DNA of 14,954 nt from assembly GCA_030639985.1 (NCBI GenBank), contig DAOWKG010000292.1, positions 1 to 14,954 on the forward strand. The letters run 5' to 3'. Positions within the stretch are counted from its first letter, which is position 1, and the number at the start of each line of letters is the position of its first letter. Made by a program: the position numbers and the translations under genes. The notes beneath the pieces were generated by a model. The model saw nothing but the letters and a program-made list of their open reading frames with translations. It did not search any database and had not been told where the DNA came from. Source of the DNA: Desulfuromonadaceae bacterium (GTDB taxonomy: Bacteria > Desulfobacterota > Desulfuromonadia > Desulfuromonadales > Geopsychrobacteraceae). Shown here piece by piece: positions 8,927 to 14,954 of the stretch.

Positions 8927-8965
8927 GGTATTTGTCCCTTTAATGTCTATGGAGTTTGAATTTAC

Positions 8966-8994
8966 ATATTATCCTCAAGCAGGGAGAGTGGCAA
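8966..8994 (-). promoter_or_regulatory. Sigma70 promoter for the peptidase-aminotransferase-ABC-F operon
   Basis: Reading the minus strand, TTGCCA (8994-8989) and TAATAT (8971-8966) are separated by exactly 17 bases, with four of six and five of six consensus bases. Transcription would begin near 8959, giving a leader of roughly 30 bases that carries the strong ribosome-binding site of the peptidase gene. Confidence 0.6.
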
Positions 8995-8996
8995 TA

Positions 8997-9068
8997 ATGA
9001 AAATGGTGAAAATGGAAAATCAGTTACTGGACATGATAACGATGAAACTGCTACTATTATACGATTAA
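8997..9068 (+). CDS. Possible 23-residue small ORF or leader peptide
   Basis: Within the divergent gap, a short frame begins at ATG 8997 and ends at TAA 9066-9068. It follows a purine-rich GGGAGAG (8982-8988) at normal ribosome-binding distance. The predicted peptide is Met-, Lys- and Leu-rich with an amphipathic look (start MKMVKMENQLLDM). No function or family is recognised. The stop lies 39 bases before the M23 peptidase start. A plausible plus-strand promoter for that gene would fall inside this frame, which argues against expression from the same transcript. It may be chance. Confidence 0.25.
   Translation: MKMVKMENQLLDMITMKLLLLYD
9028..9057 (+). promoter_or_regulatory. Weak candidate promoter for the M23-led operon
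   Basis: TGGACA (9028-9033, five of six consensus bases) and TACTAT (9052-9057, four of six; a TATTAT overlaps it at 9055-9060) are 18 bases apart. Transcription would begin near 9064, about 45 bases before the peptidase start. This is the best candidate seen in the gap on this strand, but it is weak. Confidence 0.3.
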
Positions 9069-9107
9069 GCAATTTGTGGTCAGGTTTTATTAACTCAAAA
9101 TTTTGGT

Positions 9108-10457
9108 GTGACAATGAGTTTCAAGCAAGATTTTCAGCCCCCCCGCAGTTCTGAAAATTTACCGAGGTCGAAATCAAAGGCTGGTAAGTGGGCAGTATTG
9201 GCACTTCTGGTAGTGGTTACCGGGATCGGATTGTTATTGTTGAGTGGTGGCTCCAGTACCGAGTTGGAGGCACGCGAAACCCCGATTCTTGTCAAGGCTA
9301 TCCCTTTAATCCCTGATCCGGTACGTGAAGTGACCAAAAGTATTGTTCCTGCAGGATCGTCAATTACAGCTCTCCTGAGTGGTTATTTTACCGCCCGAGA
9401 AATTCATAATCTCAATCAGCGCAGTAGTGACATTTTTCCTTTTACCAGCATTTGTGCTGGGCAACCCTATCGAATAATAAATATCGATGGTTATTTTGAT
9501 TCCTTTATTTATGAAATTGATGCTGAAGAACTGCTGGTGATCAGTCGTGATGCTGATCAGATCAATATGGAAATTCAGCCGATTATCTATGATGTCTCTA
9601 CAGAACTTGTTCAGGGGACGATTACATCCAGTTTGTTTAATGCAATTTCCGCAATTAACGAGGAGCCCGAACTCGCTTTTGTGTTGGCCGATATTTTTGG
9701 CTGGGATATTAACTTTATCCTTGATCTACGTGTCGGTGATACCTTTTCGGCACTGGTAGAAAAGCGTTTTCGGGAAGGACAACCTGCTGGTTACGGAAAT
9801 ATTTTGGCCGCTGAATTTGTGAATCAGAAAAAAGTGTTTAAGGCTGTCCGTTTTAAGGAAGGCGATCAAAAGGCATCCTACTACAATGAGAAGGGTGAAA
9901 ATATGCGTAAAGCTTTTCTTAAGGCTCCCTTGTCTTTTACGCGTATTTCCTCCGGCTATACCATGCGTCGTCTCCACCCAATTACCAAGGTCTGGAAAGC
10001 ACATCCCGCCATCGATTATGCCGCTCCAATTGGCACTCCGGTGAAAACTGTTGGTGATGGGAGTATCTCTCGAAAAGGCTACGGTAAGGGGAATGGCTAT
10101 TATGTCGAAGTTCGGCATAGTAATGGTTATAAAACCTTGTATATGCACCTGAAGGGGTTTGCCAAGGGTATTGCAAAAGGGAAACGGGTTAACCAAGGGC
10201 AGGTGATCGGTTATGTCGGGAGTACCGGACTGTCAACCGGTCCCCATCTCGATTTTCGCATGAAACGACATGGCAAGCCGATCAATCCTCTCAAGTTGAA
10301 AGTGCCACCGGCAAAATCGCTCAGTAAGGAGCATCTGCCTGAATTTCATCAAATAGCGGCACCACTGCTGGCACAATTGGATGAAAACCGTAGTAATATT
10401 CAAATTGCCAAGATTGTTCTCCCCCAGACCGATACCTTAATCAATAAATCTAATTGA
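9108..10457 (+). CDS. Membrane-anchored M23 (LytM-type) peptidoglycan endopeptidase
   Basis: This 449-residue protein resembles MepM/YebA-like M23 peptidases that cut peptide cross-links in the cell wall. A single N-terminal membrane helix (about 27-46) anchors it with the bulk in the periplasm. An OapA-like/LysM-like and linker region spans about 75-270, including VPAGSSITALLSGYFTAREI. The LytM domain is about 275-395, with HPAIDYAAPIGTPV giving zinc ligands His299 and Asp303, His347 in LYMHLKG, and His380 in TGPHLDFRM. The usual HxH motif at the end is HLD here, so the expected third zinc histidine is Asp382. The start is GTG 9108 or ATG 9114; neither has a clear ribosome-binding site and the choice changes two residues. 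It is the first of six same-strand genes. The activity is inferred; a non-catalytic regulator is possible if the aspartate does not bind zinc. Confidence 0.92.
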   Translation: MTMSFKQDFQPPRSSENLPRSKSKAGKWAVLALLVVVTGIGLLLLSGGSSTELEARETPILVKAIPLIPDPVREVTKSIVPAGSSITALLSGYFTAREIHNLNQRSSDIFPFTSICAGQPYRIINIDGYFDSFIYEIDAEELLVISRDADQINMEIQPIIYDVSTELVQGTITSSLFNAISAINEEPELAFVLADIFGWDINFILDLRVGDTFSALVEKRFREGQPAGYGNILAAEFVNQKKVFKAVRFKEGDQKASYYNEKGENMRKAFLKAPLSFTRISSGYTMRRLHPITKVWKAHPAIDYAAPIGTPVKTVGDGSISRKGYGKGNGYYVEVRHSNGYKTLYMHLKGFAKGIAKGKRVNQGQVIGYVGSTGLSTGPHLDFRMKRHGKPINPLKLKVPPAKSLSKEHLPEFHQIAAPLLAQLDENRSNIQIAKIVLPQTDTLINKSN

Positions 10458-10494
10458 TGATTACCTATTTATCTTTTTTAACCAGGAGATTGCC

Positions 10495-11139
10495 ATGCTG
10501 ATGTTGTCACAGCGGCAACAGATTGTCGATTATGGTTTGCAGATGATTCGTTCAGGGTTGACTACCGGTAGTGGTGGTAACCTGAGTCTCCTCTCTCGTA
10601 GCGATGATTTAATCGCTGTCAGCCCTAGTGGGGTCGATTATCACGATATTACTGCAGCTGATGTTGTTGTTGTTGATCGTGCTGGCAATAAAGTTGATGG
10701 GGTGCTCAAGCCATCGAGTGAGTTGGATTTCCATCTGGCTCTTTATGCGGCCCGTAAAGATATTACTGCTGTTGTTCATACCCATTCAGTCTATGCGACA
10801 ACCATGGCATGTCTCCATTGGGAGTTACCTGCAGTTCACTATTTAATCGCTTTTTCTGGAGATAAAGTCCCGCTGGCACCCTATGCGACCTTTGGTAGCA
10901 AGGAGTTAGCTGCTAATATTATCGCCAGTATTGGCAATTACAATGCGGTCTTATTGGCAAACCACGGACTGGTTGCGGTTGGTAGCGACATGAAGAAAAG
11001 TTTTAATGTCGCGGAAGAAATCGAACTGGTGGCGAGAATCTACTATCAGGCAAAATCGGTGGGACAACCGGTTATAGTTGCTGCTGATGAAATGGAGCGG
11101 GTGGTGGAAAAGTTTGGCAGCTATGGTCAACAGGATTAA
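10495..11139 (+). CDS. fucA: Class II aldolase, L-fuculose-phosphate aldolase-like
   Basis: This 214-residue zinc aldolase closely resembles FucA along its length. FucA cleaves L-fuculose 1-phosphate to dihydroxyacetone phosphate and lactaldehyde. Zinc ligands are predicted as His95 and His97 in VVHTHSVY and His157 in ANHGLVAVG, with catalytic Glu76 in KPSSELDFH. Phosphate-binding segments TGSGGNLS (24-31) and SPSGVDY (43-49) are present, as are VPLAPYATFGSKEL and the C-terminal VVEKFGSYG characteristic of FucA. A clear AGGAG (10484-10488) lies six bases before the ATG; a second ATG two codons later is possible. No fucose kinase or isomerase is nearby. The true substrate may therefore be another sugar phosphate, for example the 5-deoxy sugar phosphates of 5'-deoxyadenosine salvage made by radical SAM enzymes. 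The symbol refers to similarity, not proven substrate. Confidence 0.87.
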   Translation: MLMLSQRQQIVDYGLQMIRSGLTTGSGGNLSLLSRSDDLIAVSPSGVDYHDITAADVVVVDRAGNKVDGVLKPSSELDFHLALYAARKDITAVVHTHSVYATTMACLHWELPAVHYLIAFSGDKVPLAPYATFGSKELAANIIASIGNYNAVLLANHGLVAVGSDMKKSFNVAEEIELVARIYYQAKSVGQPVIVAADEMERVVEKFGSYGQQD

Positions 11140-11163
11140 GAAAGACGAGCTTCAATAGTCGGA

Positions 11164-12309
11164 ATGTATAATGATATATCGGGAGCAATAGTGAATCAGT
11201 CAGCAAATAGTAATTGCAATAAGAATGAACCCAAGCAACCTTCGGTGATCGACATTTCCAAACGTGGACGCCAGAAATTGCGTTCCCGGCAGTATGTAGC
11301 TGCGTGTGAATTGTTTCGGACTGGACTGGAGCAAGAGCCGGAAAATCCCTATCTGTTGTCAGGCATGGGTGATGCCTGCCGGGAACTCGGTGATTTTACC
11401 GAGGCCGAACGTTGTTATCGTGAATTATTGGATGTTGATAGCAATAACTTGTTTGCTCTGCGCGGTTTGGGAGATGTCTGTAAAAAACTCTCTCGTTGCC
11501 AGGAGGCGGTACAACTGTGGGATCGTTATCTGGTTTTAAGACCACAAGATAAATTTGTTATGACCAGAATCGCCGATTGCTGCAAAATATTGAATCAGTA
11601 CGACCGGGCGGAACAGGCATATCGACAAATTATGCAGATTGCTCCAGGGGATCGTTTCGCGATCGCCGGATTGGCCGATTTGCTTCATCGCCAGGGGAAA
11701 GATGAAGAAGCGATTGACACCTATGACAAAATTCTTGAATTTGATGAGAATGAACTCCATATTTTAACTATAGTCGGTAAGCTTTGCTGGCGGATATCCG
11801 ACTTTGATCGGGCCGAAAACTACTTTAAGCGGGCTCTCAATGTTGATCCAAAAAATACTTATGCCCTCTTCGGGTTGGGAAATTGTTATCGCTGGCAGCG
11901 GCAATATGCTAACGCATTAGAGGTCTGGCAAAAAATCCTCCTCATTTCAGCTGGCACTCAGGCCCTTCATACCCGGATGGGTGATGCCTACTGTTATCTT
12001 ACCCGTTTACCTGAGGCGGAAATAAGTTACGGTAAATCGCTCGAATTTGGCGAAGATCTGTTTGCTACAGCTGGTTTGATTTGTCTTCGCTGTGAGCGTA
12101 AAGATTGGGAGAGCGCCGCCGATTTTTTCCATAAGTTGGTTACTGCCAGTAATGATGTGGCGAATGAGATTGAGATGCTAGTTAAACGTTTCATCCGCCT
12201 TGGACAGCGGCAAGCGATAATCGATTTATTTGATTATTTGTTGTCTGCCAGTACTGAAGATAGGCCGATTCTGGCCGAGATAAAAAAGCAGTTAGGGCAA
12301 CTCACCTAG
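11164..12309 (+). CDS. Tetratricopeptide repeat (TPR) protein
   Basis: This 381-residue protein is made almost entirely of tandem 34-residue TPR units from about residue 27 to 330. They recur in register near 27, 62, 96, 130, 164, 198, 232, 266 and 299, for example NPYLLSGMGDACRELGDFTE and NTYALFGLGNCYRWQRQYAN. TPR arrays are protein-protein interaction scaffolds. No signal peptide or membrane helix is seen, so it is probably cytoplasmic. The start is uncertain: ATG 11164 has little ribosome-binding signal, whereas in-frame GTG 11191 follows GGGAG by five bases and removes only nine unstructured residues. It is unusually rich in Cys and Trp for a TPR protein. It starts 24 bases after the aldolase gene and ends 13 bases before acpH. 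The partner is unknown. Confidence 0.9.
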   Translation: MYNDISGAIVNQSANSNCNKNEPKQPSVIDISKRGRQKLRSRQYVAACELFRTGLEQEPENPYLLSGMGDACRELGDFTEAERCYRELLDVDSNNLFALRGLGDVCKKLSRCQEAVQLWDRYLVLRPQDKFVMTRIADCCKILNQYDRAEQAYRQIMQIAPGDRFAIAGLADLLHRQGKDEEAIDTYDKILEFDENELHILTIVGKLCWRISDFDRAENYFKRALNVDPKNTYALFGLGNCYRWQRQYANALEVWQKILLISAGTQALHTRMGDAYCYLTRLPEAEISYGKSLEFGEDLFATAGLICLRCERKDWESAADFFHKLVTASNDVANEIEMLVKRFIRLGQRQAIIDLFDYLLSASTEDRPILAEIKKQLGQLT

Positions 12310-12322
12310 GTCATCACGCCCC

Positions 12323-12907
12323 ATGAATTATCTGGCTCATCTCTATCTTTCTGATCCAAATCCACTTGCCTGGTCGGGCTCGTTAATGGGAGATTTCGTC
12401 AAGGGTGCCGTCCCGACGACGTTTCCGGCAGAGTTGTCACGGCACTTAAAGTTACATCGTCATGTCGATAGCTTGACTCAACGCAGCGAAATATTTCAGA
12501 CTAGTCGGCGCCGGCTCGATCCACGTTTCCGGCATGCCCGCAGTGTTTTGATTGATGTTTTCTTTGACCATTTTCTGGCATGTCGCTGGGACGATTATTC
12601 GGATCAGCCGTTAGCCGATTTTGCGCAGGATGTTTATAACGGGCTACAGTCGTGCTATGACCTTCTCAGTCCGGGGTTACAACAACAATTACCCCGGATG
12701 ATAGAATATGATTGGTTGACCGCATATCGTCAGCCGGAGATTGTCGAACGAGTTTTGCAGCGTCTCGAACAACGAATCAATCATAAAATTCCAATTGCGG
12801 CTGGGTTCTCACAGCTAGAATTGTGGCATGATGAATTGGAAATTGATTTTACCGCTTTTATGGCAGAGGCACAGCAGGTAGTGGTAGAGTGGAAGCGGTT
12901 AAATTGA
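12323..12907 (+). CDS. acpH: Acyl carrier protein phosphodiesterase (DUF479/AcpH family)
   Basis: This 194-residue protein matches the AcpH family, which hydrolyses the 4'-phosphopantetheine group from holo-acyl carrier protein. The family is distantly related to HD-domain phosphohydrolases. Visible signatures are MNYLAHLYLS at the N-terminus, GSLMGDFVKG (Asp24), LKLHRHVDSLTQ (His45, His47, Asp49) and VLIDVFFDHFLACRW (Asp78, Asp82, His83), and the length is typical. The ribosome-binding site is poor (AGG 13 bases upstream), so translation may depend on coupling to the TPR gene ending 13 bases earlier. The biochemical assignment rests on the E. coli member; many homologues in other phyla are untested. 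Confidence 0.85.
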   Translation: MNYLAHLYLSDPNPLAWSGSLMGDFVKGAVPTTFPAELSRHLKLHRHVDSLTQRSEIFQTSRRRLDPRFRHARSVLIDVFFDHFLACRWDDYSDQPLADFAQDVYNGLQSCYDLLSPGLQQQLPRMIEYDWLTAYRQPEIVERVLQRLEQRINHKIPIAAGFSQLELWHDELEIDFTAFMAEAQQVVVEWKRLN

Positions 12908-12927
12908 TTATATCGGGGAGTAATTAA

Positions 12928-13614
12928 ATGGGAAAAGCGGGCTGGGTTAGGATAATTCCGTTTGCAGTGTTTATGGGATTTATCGGGTTGCAGCAATTAT
13001 TGGAGTGGTGTGTTGGTAATGACTGGATCGCTATAAGTCCGGAACAAATGCTCTATCTTTATCCGCTTAAAACCGTCCTGGTCGGCGGATTACTCCTTTT
13101 TTTGTGGAGCAAATACTCAGAACTACGGTTTGCCGATTTTAAAAATTTTACCCACACAGCTGCAAGTATTGGGCTTGGCCTGCTGGTTTTTGTCCTCTGG
13201 ATCAATATGGATTGGGGTATTGCTACGTTTGGTGAGAGTAAGGGCTTTGATCCTTTCTTAATCGGTAGCGATACTACCCGCAATCTGATGATATTTTCCC
13301 GTATTTTTGGTGCCGCATTGATAGTCCCGATTATGGAAGAACTATTCTGGCGCTCATTCATGTTGCGCTACATTATCACCGCCGATTTTTCCACTGTTAA
13401 AGTTGGTACTTATACCCTGACTTCATTTCTGATTTGTGCGGTATTGTTTGGTCTGGAACATAATTTATTTCTGGCCGGTATTATGGCGGGAGTCTCATAC
13501 AGCCTGTTGCTCTATTGGACCAAAAGTATTTACCAGTGCATTCTTGCTCATGCTGTGACCAATCTGGTGCTGGGTATTTATGTGCTGCAGACAGGTTATT
13601 GGCAGTTCTGGTAA
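12928..13614 (+). CDS. CPBP family intramembrane protease (CAAX-protease related)
   Basis: This 228-residue multi-pass membrane protein has the three CPBP/Abi motifs that form the intramembrane active site: Glu137-Glu138 with Arg142 in MEELFWRSF, Phe174 to His178 in FGLEHN, and His208 to Asn212 in HAVTN. Hydrophobic segments lie at about 9-25, 47-60, 79-95, 122-135, 162-175, 180-197 and 205-220. The N-terminal RIIPFAVFMGFIGLQ and YPLKTVLVGGLLLFLWSKYSELR recall the CAAX-protease-related subgroup often found with exosortase/PEP-CTERM systems. No exosortase is visible in this window. The start is supported by GGGGAG about seven bases before the ATG. Its substrate is unknown; it sits between acpH and a selenoprotein gene in an apparent operon. 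Confidence 0.9.
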   Translation: MGKAGWVRIIPFAVFMGFIGLQQLLEWCVGNDWIAISPEQMLYLYPLKTVLVGGLLLFLWSKYSELRFADFKNFTHTAASIGLGLLVFVLWINMDWGIATFGESKGFDPFLIGSDTTRNLMIFSRIFGAALIVPIMEELFWRSFMLRYIITADFSTVKVGTYTLTSFLICAVLFGLEHNLFLAGIMAGVSYSLLLYWTKSIYQCILAHAVTNLVLGIYVLQTGYWQFW

Positions 13615-13657
13615 GTGGCTTGAGCCGGGTAATGTACGAACATGGGAGTAATAAAAT

Positions 13658-14110
13658 ATGTCAAAAATGCAGATCGATATTGATGCCCCCGATTTTGTAT
13701 TAAATGATTTTACTGGCAAAGAATTTTCACTTTCAAGTTATCGTAACCTGAAAAATGTACTCCTTATCTTTAATCGCGGTTTTCTCTGACCGTATTGCCG
13801 TAGGCATATGGCGCAGTTACGCCAAGAAGCAGACAAATTAGCGAGATTGGATATTCAAGTCATGGTCGTGGGGCCGGAAAATTCAGATTCGTTTCGGGAC
13901 TTTTGGCAAAAGGAATCACTCCCTTTTATCGGTTTACCCGACCCAAACCACGTCGTCATGAACCTCTATGGGCAAGAGGTGAAAATATTAAAATTGGGCA
14001 GAATGCCGGCACAGATGCTGATTGATAAAGCGGGGGTTTTAAGGTTTGTTTATTACGGCAAGTCTATGGCCGATATCCCCGCTATCAGTGCAATTATAAA
14101 TGTCCTGTAG
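13658..14110 (+). CDS. Selenoprotein: peroxiredoxin-like (AhpC/TSA-type) thioredoxin-fold protein with in-frame UGA as Sec44
   Basis: Read through one TGA (13787-13789), this frame gives a 150-residue thioredoxin-fold redoxin. It runs from APDFVLNDFTGKEFSLSSY, the normal AhpC/TSA N-terminal beta strand and loop, through NRGFL-U-PYCRRHMAQLR, to the C-terminal LGRMPAQMLIDKAGVLRFVYYG containing the cis-proline (MP). In Cys-containing relatives the active site reads RGFWCPYCRRHMAQL. The UGA replaces exactly the first, attacking cysteine, giving Sec-Pro-Tyr-Cys with Cys47 as resolving residue. The frame is intact on both sides with no other defect. A SECIS-like hairpin follows immediately. GGGAG (13644-13648) precedes the ATG by nine bases. 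The likely role is thiol peroxidase or disulfide reductase activity in the cytoplasm. A conventional call would begin at the internal ATG 13808 and lose the active site. The alternative, a recent nonsense mutation, is much less likely. Confidence 0.9.
13790..13811 (+). promoter_or_regulatory. Candidate bacterial SECIS hairpin directly after the UGA
   Basis: Immediately after the UGA, CCGUA (13790-13794) pairs with UAUGG (13807-13811), including one G-U pair. U13795 is bulged, UGCC (13796-13799) pairs with GGCA (13803-13806), and the apical loop is GUA (13800-13802). A bulged U plus a GU-containing loop above a four-pair stem is the arrangement SelB recognises in the E. coli fdhF element. The loop is closer to the UGA than in fdhF, which is the weak point. 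Confidence 0.6.
13809..13824 (+). promoter_or_regulatory. Alternative SECIS-like hairpin
   Basis: UGGCG (13809-13813) pairs perfectly with CGCCA (13820-13824) around a six-base loop CAGUUA that contains GU. The loop GU begins 27 bases after the UGA, a distance closer to typical bacterial SECIS elements than the first hairpin. It shares bases 13809-13811 with the outer stem of the first hairpin, so the two are mutually exclusive in full form. It could instead be a chance palindrome in coding sequence. Confidence 0.4.
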
Positions 14111-14174
14111 GGGCGGAATCAATTTCCGCACGGATTGATTTGTGGGAAAATGGCTGGTATGGAATCTGCCCCTA
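14108..14174. repeat. Inverted-repeat element between convergent genes (REP/MITE-like or bidirectional terminator)
   Basis: A 67-base unit is bounded by perfect seven-base terminal inverted repeats, TAGGGGC (14108-14114) and GCCCCTA (14168-14174). Inside, GCGGAA (14113-14118) and TTCCGC (14124-14129) form a six-pair hairpin with a five-base loop. Alternatively AATCAAT (14117-14123) pairs with ATTGATT (14134-14140). The TAG at each end is the stop codon of the gene running into it. GTAGGGGC-type termini are familiar from dispersed intergenic palindromes in many bacteria. Only one copy is visible in this window, so its repeat status is inferred. Confidence 0.5.
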
Positions 14175-14954
14175 TGAAAGGATTGCCGGTAGTGGCCAAT
14201 CGGTTTCATAGCCGGCGGGATAGAAGTTCTCTTTGGTGCGATTAAAGTAGCCGAATTGAACCCGAGGAATCTCTTTTTTAATCCGGTCGAGCATCTTTTT
14301 CATGCCGATGCCGCCGCCATCAACGCCCATTGCCTTCCAGTAAACGATGGGATCAATGCTTAAATTACGCATTTGAATCAGGTCGATACCGATAGAGTCA
14401 ACTACCTCCAGCAACTTATCAATCTCATCCTCCCGGTCAGTCACTCCGGGAAATACCAGATAATTGAGCATCGTGAATAGCCCGTGCTGTTTGGCACGAC
14501 GTGCCGATTCGAGGACGTCATCCAAACCGTAGTGTAGGGGTCGATAATAGGCGTTATAGAGCGGTTCCTGAACCGAGTTCAGTGAAATACGAATGGAATC
14601 AATACCTGCTTCTGCCAGTTTATCGATGGCAGCTGGAATGGAGGCATTGGAATTGAAATTGATGGTTCCGCGCGGGGTTTGGCGGCGCATCTCTTTAACG
14701 GCGGCAGCAATCAAATCGGCCTGGAGGATTGGATCGCCTTCACAGCCTTGTCCAAAGGAGACAATCGCATTTTCGGCCGCTTTCAAATGGGGGATTGCCA
14801 CTTCGCAGAGTTCGTCTACGGTGGGGACAAAATTTAATCGATCTTGGCTTGCCTGACATACTTGGGGTTCATCCTGCAATGAAATACAACCGATACAGCG
14901 GGCATTGCAAGCCGGTGAGCATGGTAGCGGTGCTTCCCAACGGCCAAAAAAGAG
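14172..14954 (-). CDS. Radical SAM protein (5' partial)
   Basis: This frame enters from the right window edge on the minus strand; the TTG at 14879 is internal, not a real start. Upstream of it the frame encodes LPCSPACNARCIGCISLQDEP, whose CxxxCxxC (cysteines encoded near 14909, 14897 and 14888) binds the [4Fe-4S] cluster that cleaves S-adenosylmethionine. Downstream, VSFGQGCEGDPIL corresponds to the SAM-binding GGE-like segment. INFNSNASIPAAIDKLAEAGIDSIRISLNSVQEPLYNAYYRP matches the following strands of the radical SAM barrel. About 260 residues are visible and the protein ends at the TAG inside the inverted repeat. The reaction is unknown. It runs convergently towards the selenoprotein gene, so it belongs to a separate transcription unit. 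Confidence 0.9.
   Translation of the reverse strand, partial: LFFGRWEAPLPCSPACNARCIGCISLQDEPQVCQASQDRLNFVPTVDELCEVAIPHLKAAENAIVSFGQGCEGDPILQADLIAAAVKEMRRQTPRGTINFNSNASIPAAIDKLAEAGIDSIRISLNSVQEPLYNAYYRPLHYGLDDVLESARRAKQHGLFTMLNYLVFPGVTDREDEIDKLLEVVDSIGIDLIQMRNLSIDPIVYWKAMGVDGGGIGMKKMLDRIKKEIPRVQFGYFNRTKENFYPAGYETDWPLPAILS

Noticed and set aside
13658..13789. Interpretation of the UGA-interrupted redoxin as a pseudogene
   Set aside because: There is only one interruption. It is a UGA, not UAA or UAG, at the exact catalytic Cys position. Both halves are well conserved and a SECIS-like hairpin follows, so Sec decoding explains it better.
13808..14110. A 100-residue ORF starting at the internal ATG 13808, as a separate gene
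   Set aside because: It begins in the middle of the conserved RRHMAQLR helix, has no ribosome-binding site and lacks the redox motif. It is the 3' part of the selenoprotein frame starting at 13658.
14877..14879. TTG at 14879 as the start of the radical SAM gene
   Set aside because: The frame continues upstream through the essential CxxxCxxC motif to the window edge, so the true start lies outside.

Overview
The window is about 15 kb of ordinary-looking chromosomal DNA with moderate GC, short gaps and long same-strand runs. There are no rRNA or tRNA genes, insertion sequences or CRISPR arrays, and no gene-free stretch exceeds 300 bases. The gene content suggests an anaerobic, selenocysteine-using bacterium of the Desulfuromonadales/Geobacter type (former Deltaproteobacteria). 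This placement is an inference from protein style, with moderate to low certainty.

Left region (1-4920, plus strand): the 3' end of an FAD-dependent amine/amino-acid oxidoreductase is followed by a tightly coupled trio. The trio is a periplasmic family-5 (peptide/nickel type) solute-binding protein, a membrane sensor histidine kinase (Cache-HAMP-PAS-HisKA_3-HATPase) and a NarL/LuxR-type response regulator. The reading frames overlap by 4 and 8 bases. No ABC permease or ATPase gene accompanies the binding protein, so it may act as the ligand sensor of the two-component system.

Middle region (4966-8926, minus strand): a probable three-gene operon reads M20/PepT-like peptidase, then class I/II aminotransferase, then ABC-F ATPase. 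A good sigma70-type promoter lies at 8966-8994. The divergent gap to 9108 also holds a possible 23-codon small ORF with a strong ribosome-binding site.

Right region (9108-14110, plus strand): six closely spaced genes encode a membrane-anchored LytM/M23 peptidase, a FucA-like class II aldolase, a cytoplasmic TPR protein, an AcpH-type phosphodiesterase, a CPBP (CAAX-protease-like) membrane protease and a peroxiredoxin-like redox protein. The last gene contains an in-frame UGA at 13787-13789, exactly where relatives have the first cysteine of a Cys-Pro-x-Cys motif. A hairpin with a GU-containing loop and a bulged U follows directly. I read it as a selenoprotein (Sec44) that routine annotation would truncate to a 100-residue fragment lacking its active site.

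Right edge: a convergent radical SAM gene (CxxxCxxC motif) runs off the window. An inverted-repeat element at 14108-14174 supplies the TAG stop codon of both converging genes. The main finds are the selenoprotein with its SECIS-like hairpins, the permease-less binding-protein/kinase/regulator trio, and an M23 peptidase whose usual third zinc histidine is aspartate.
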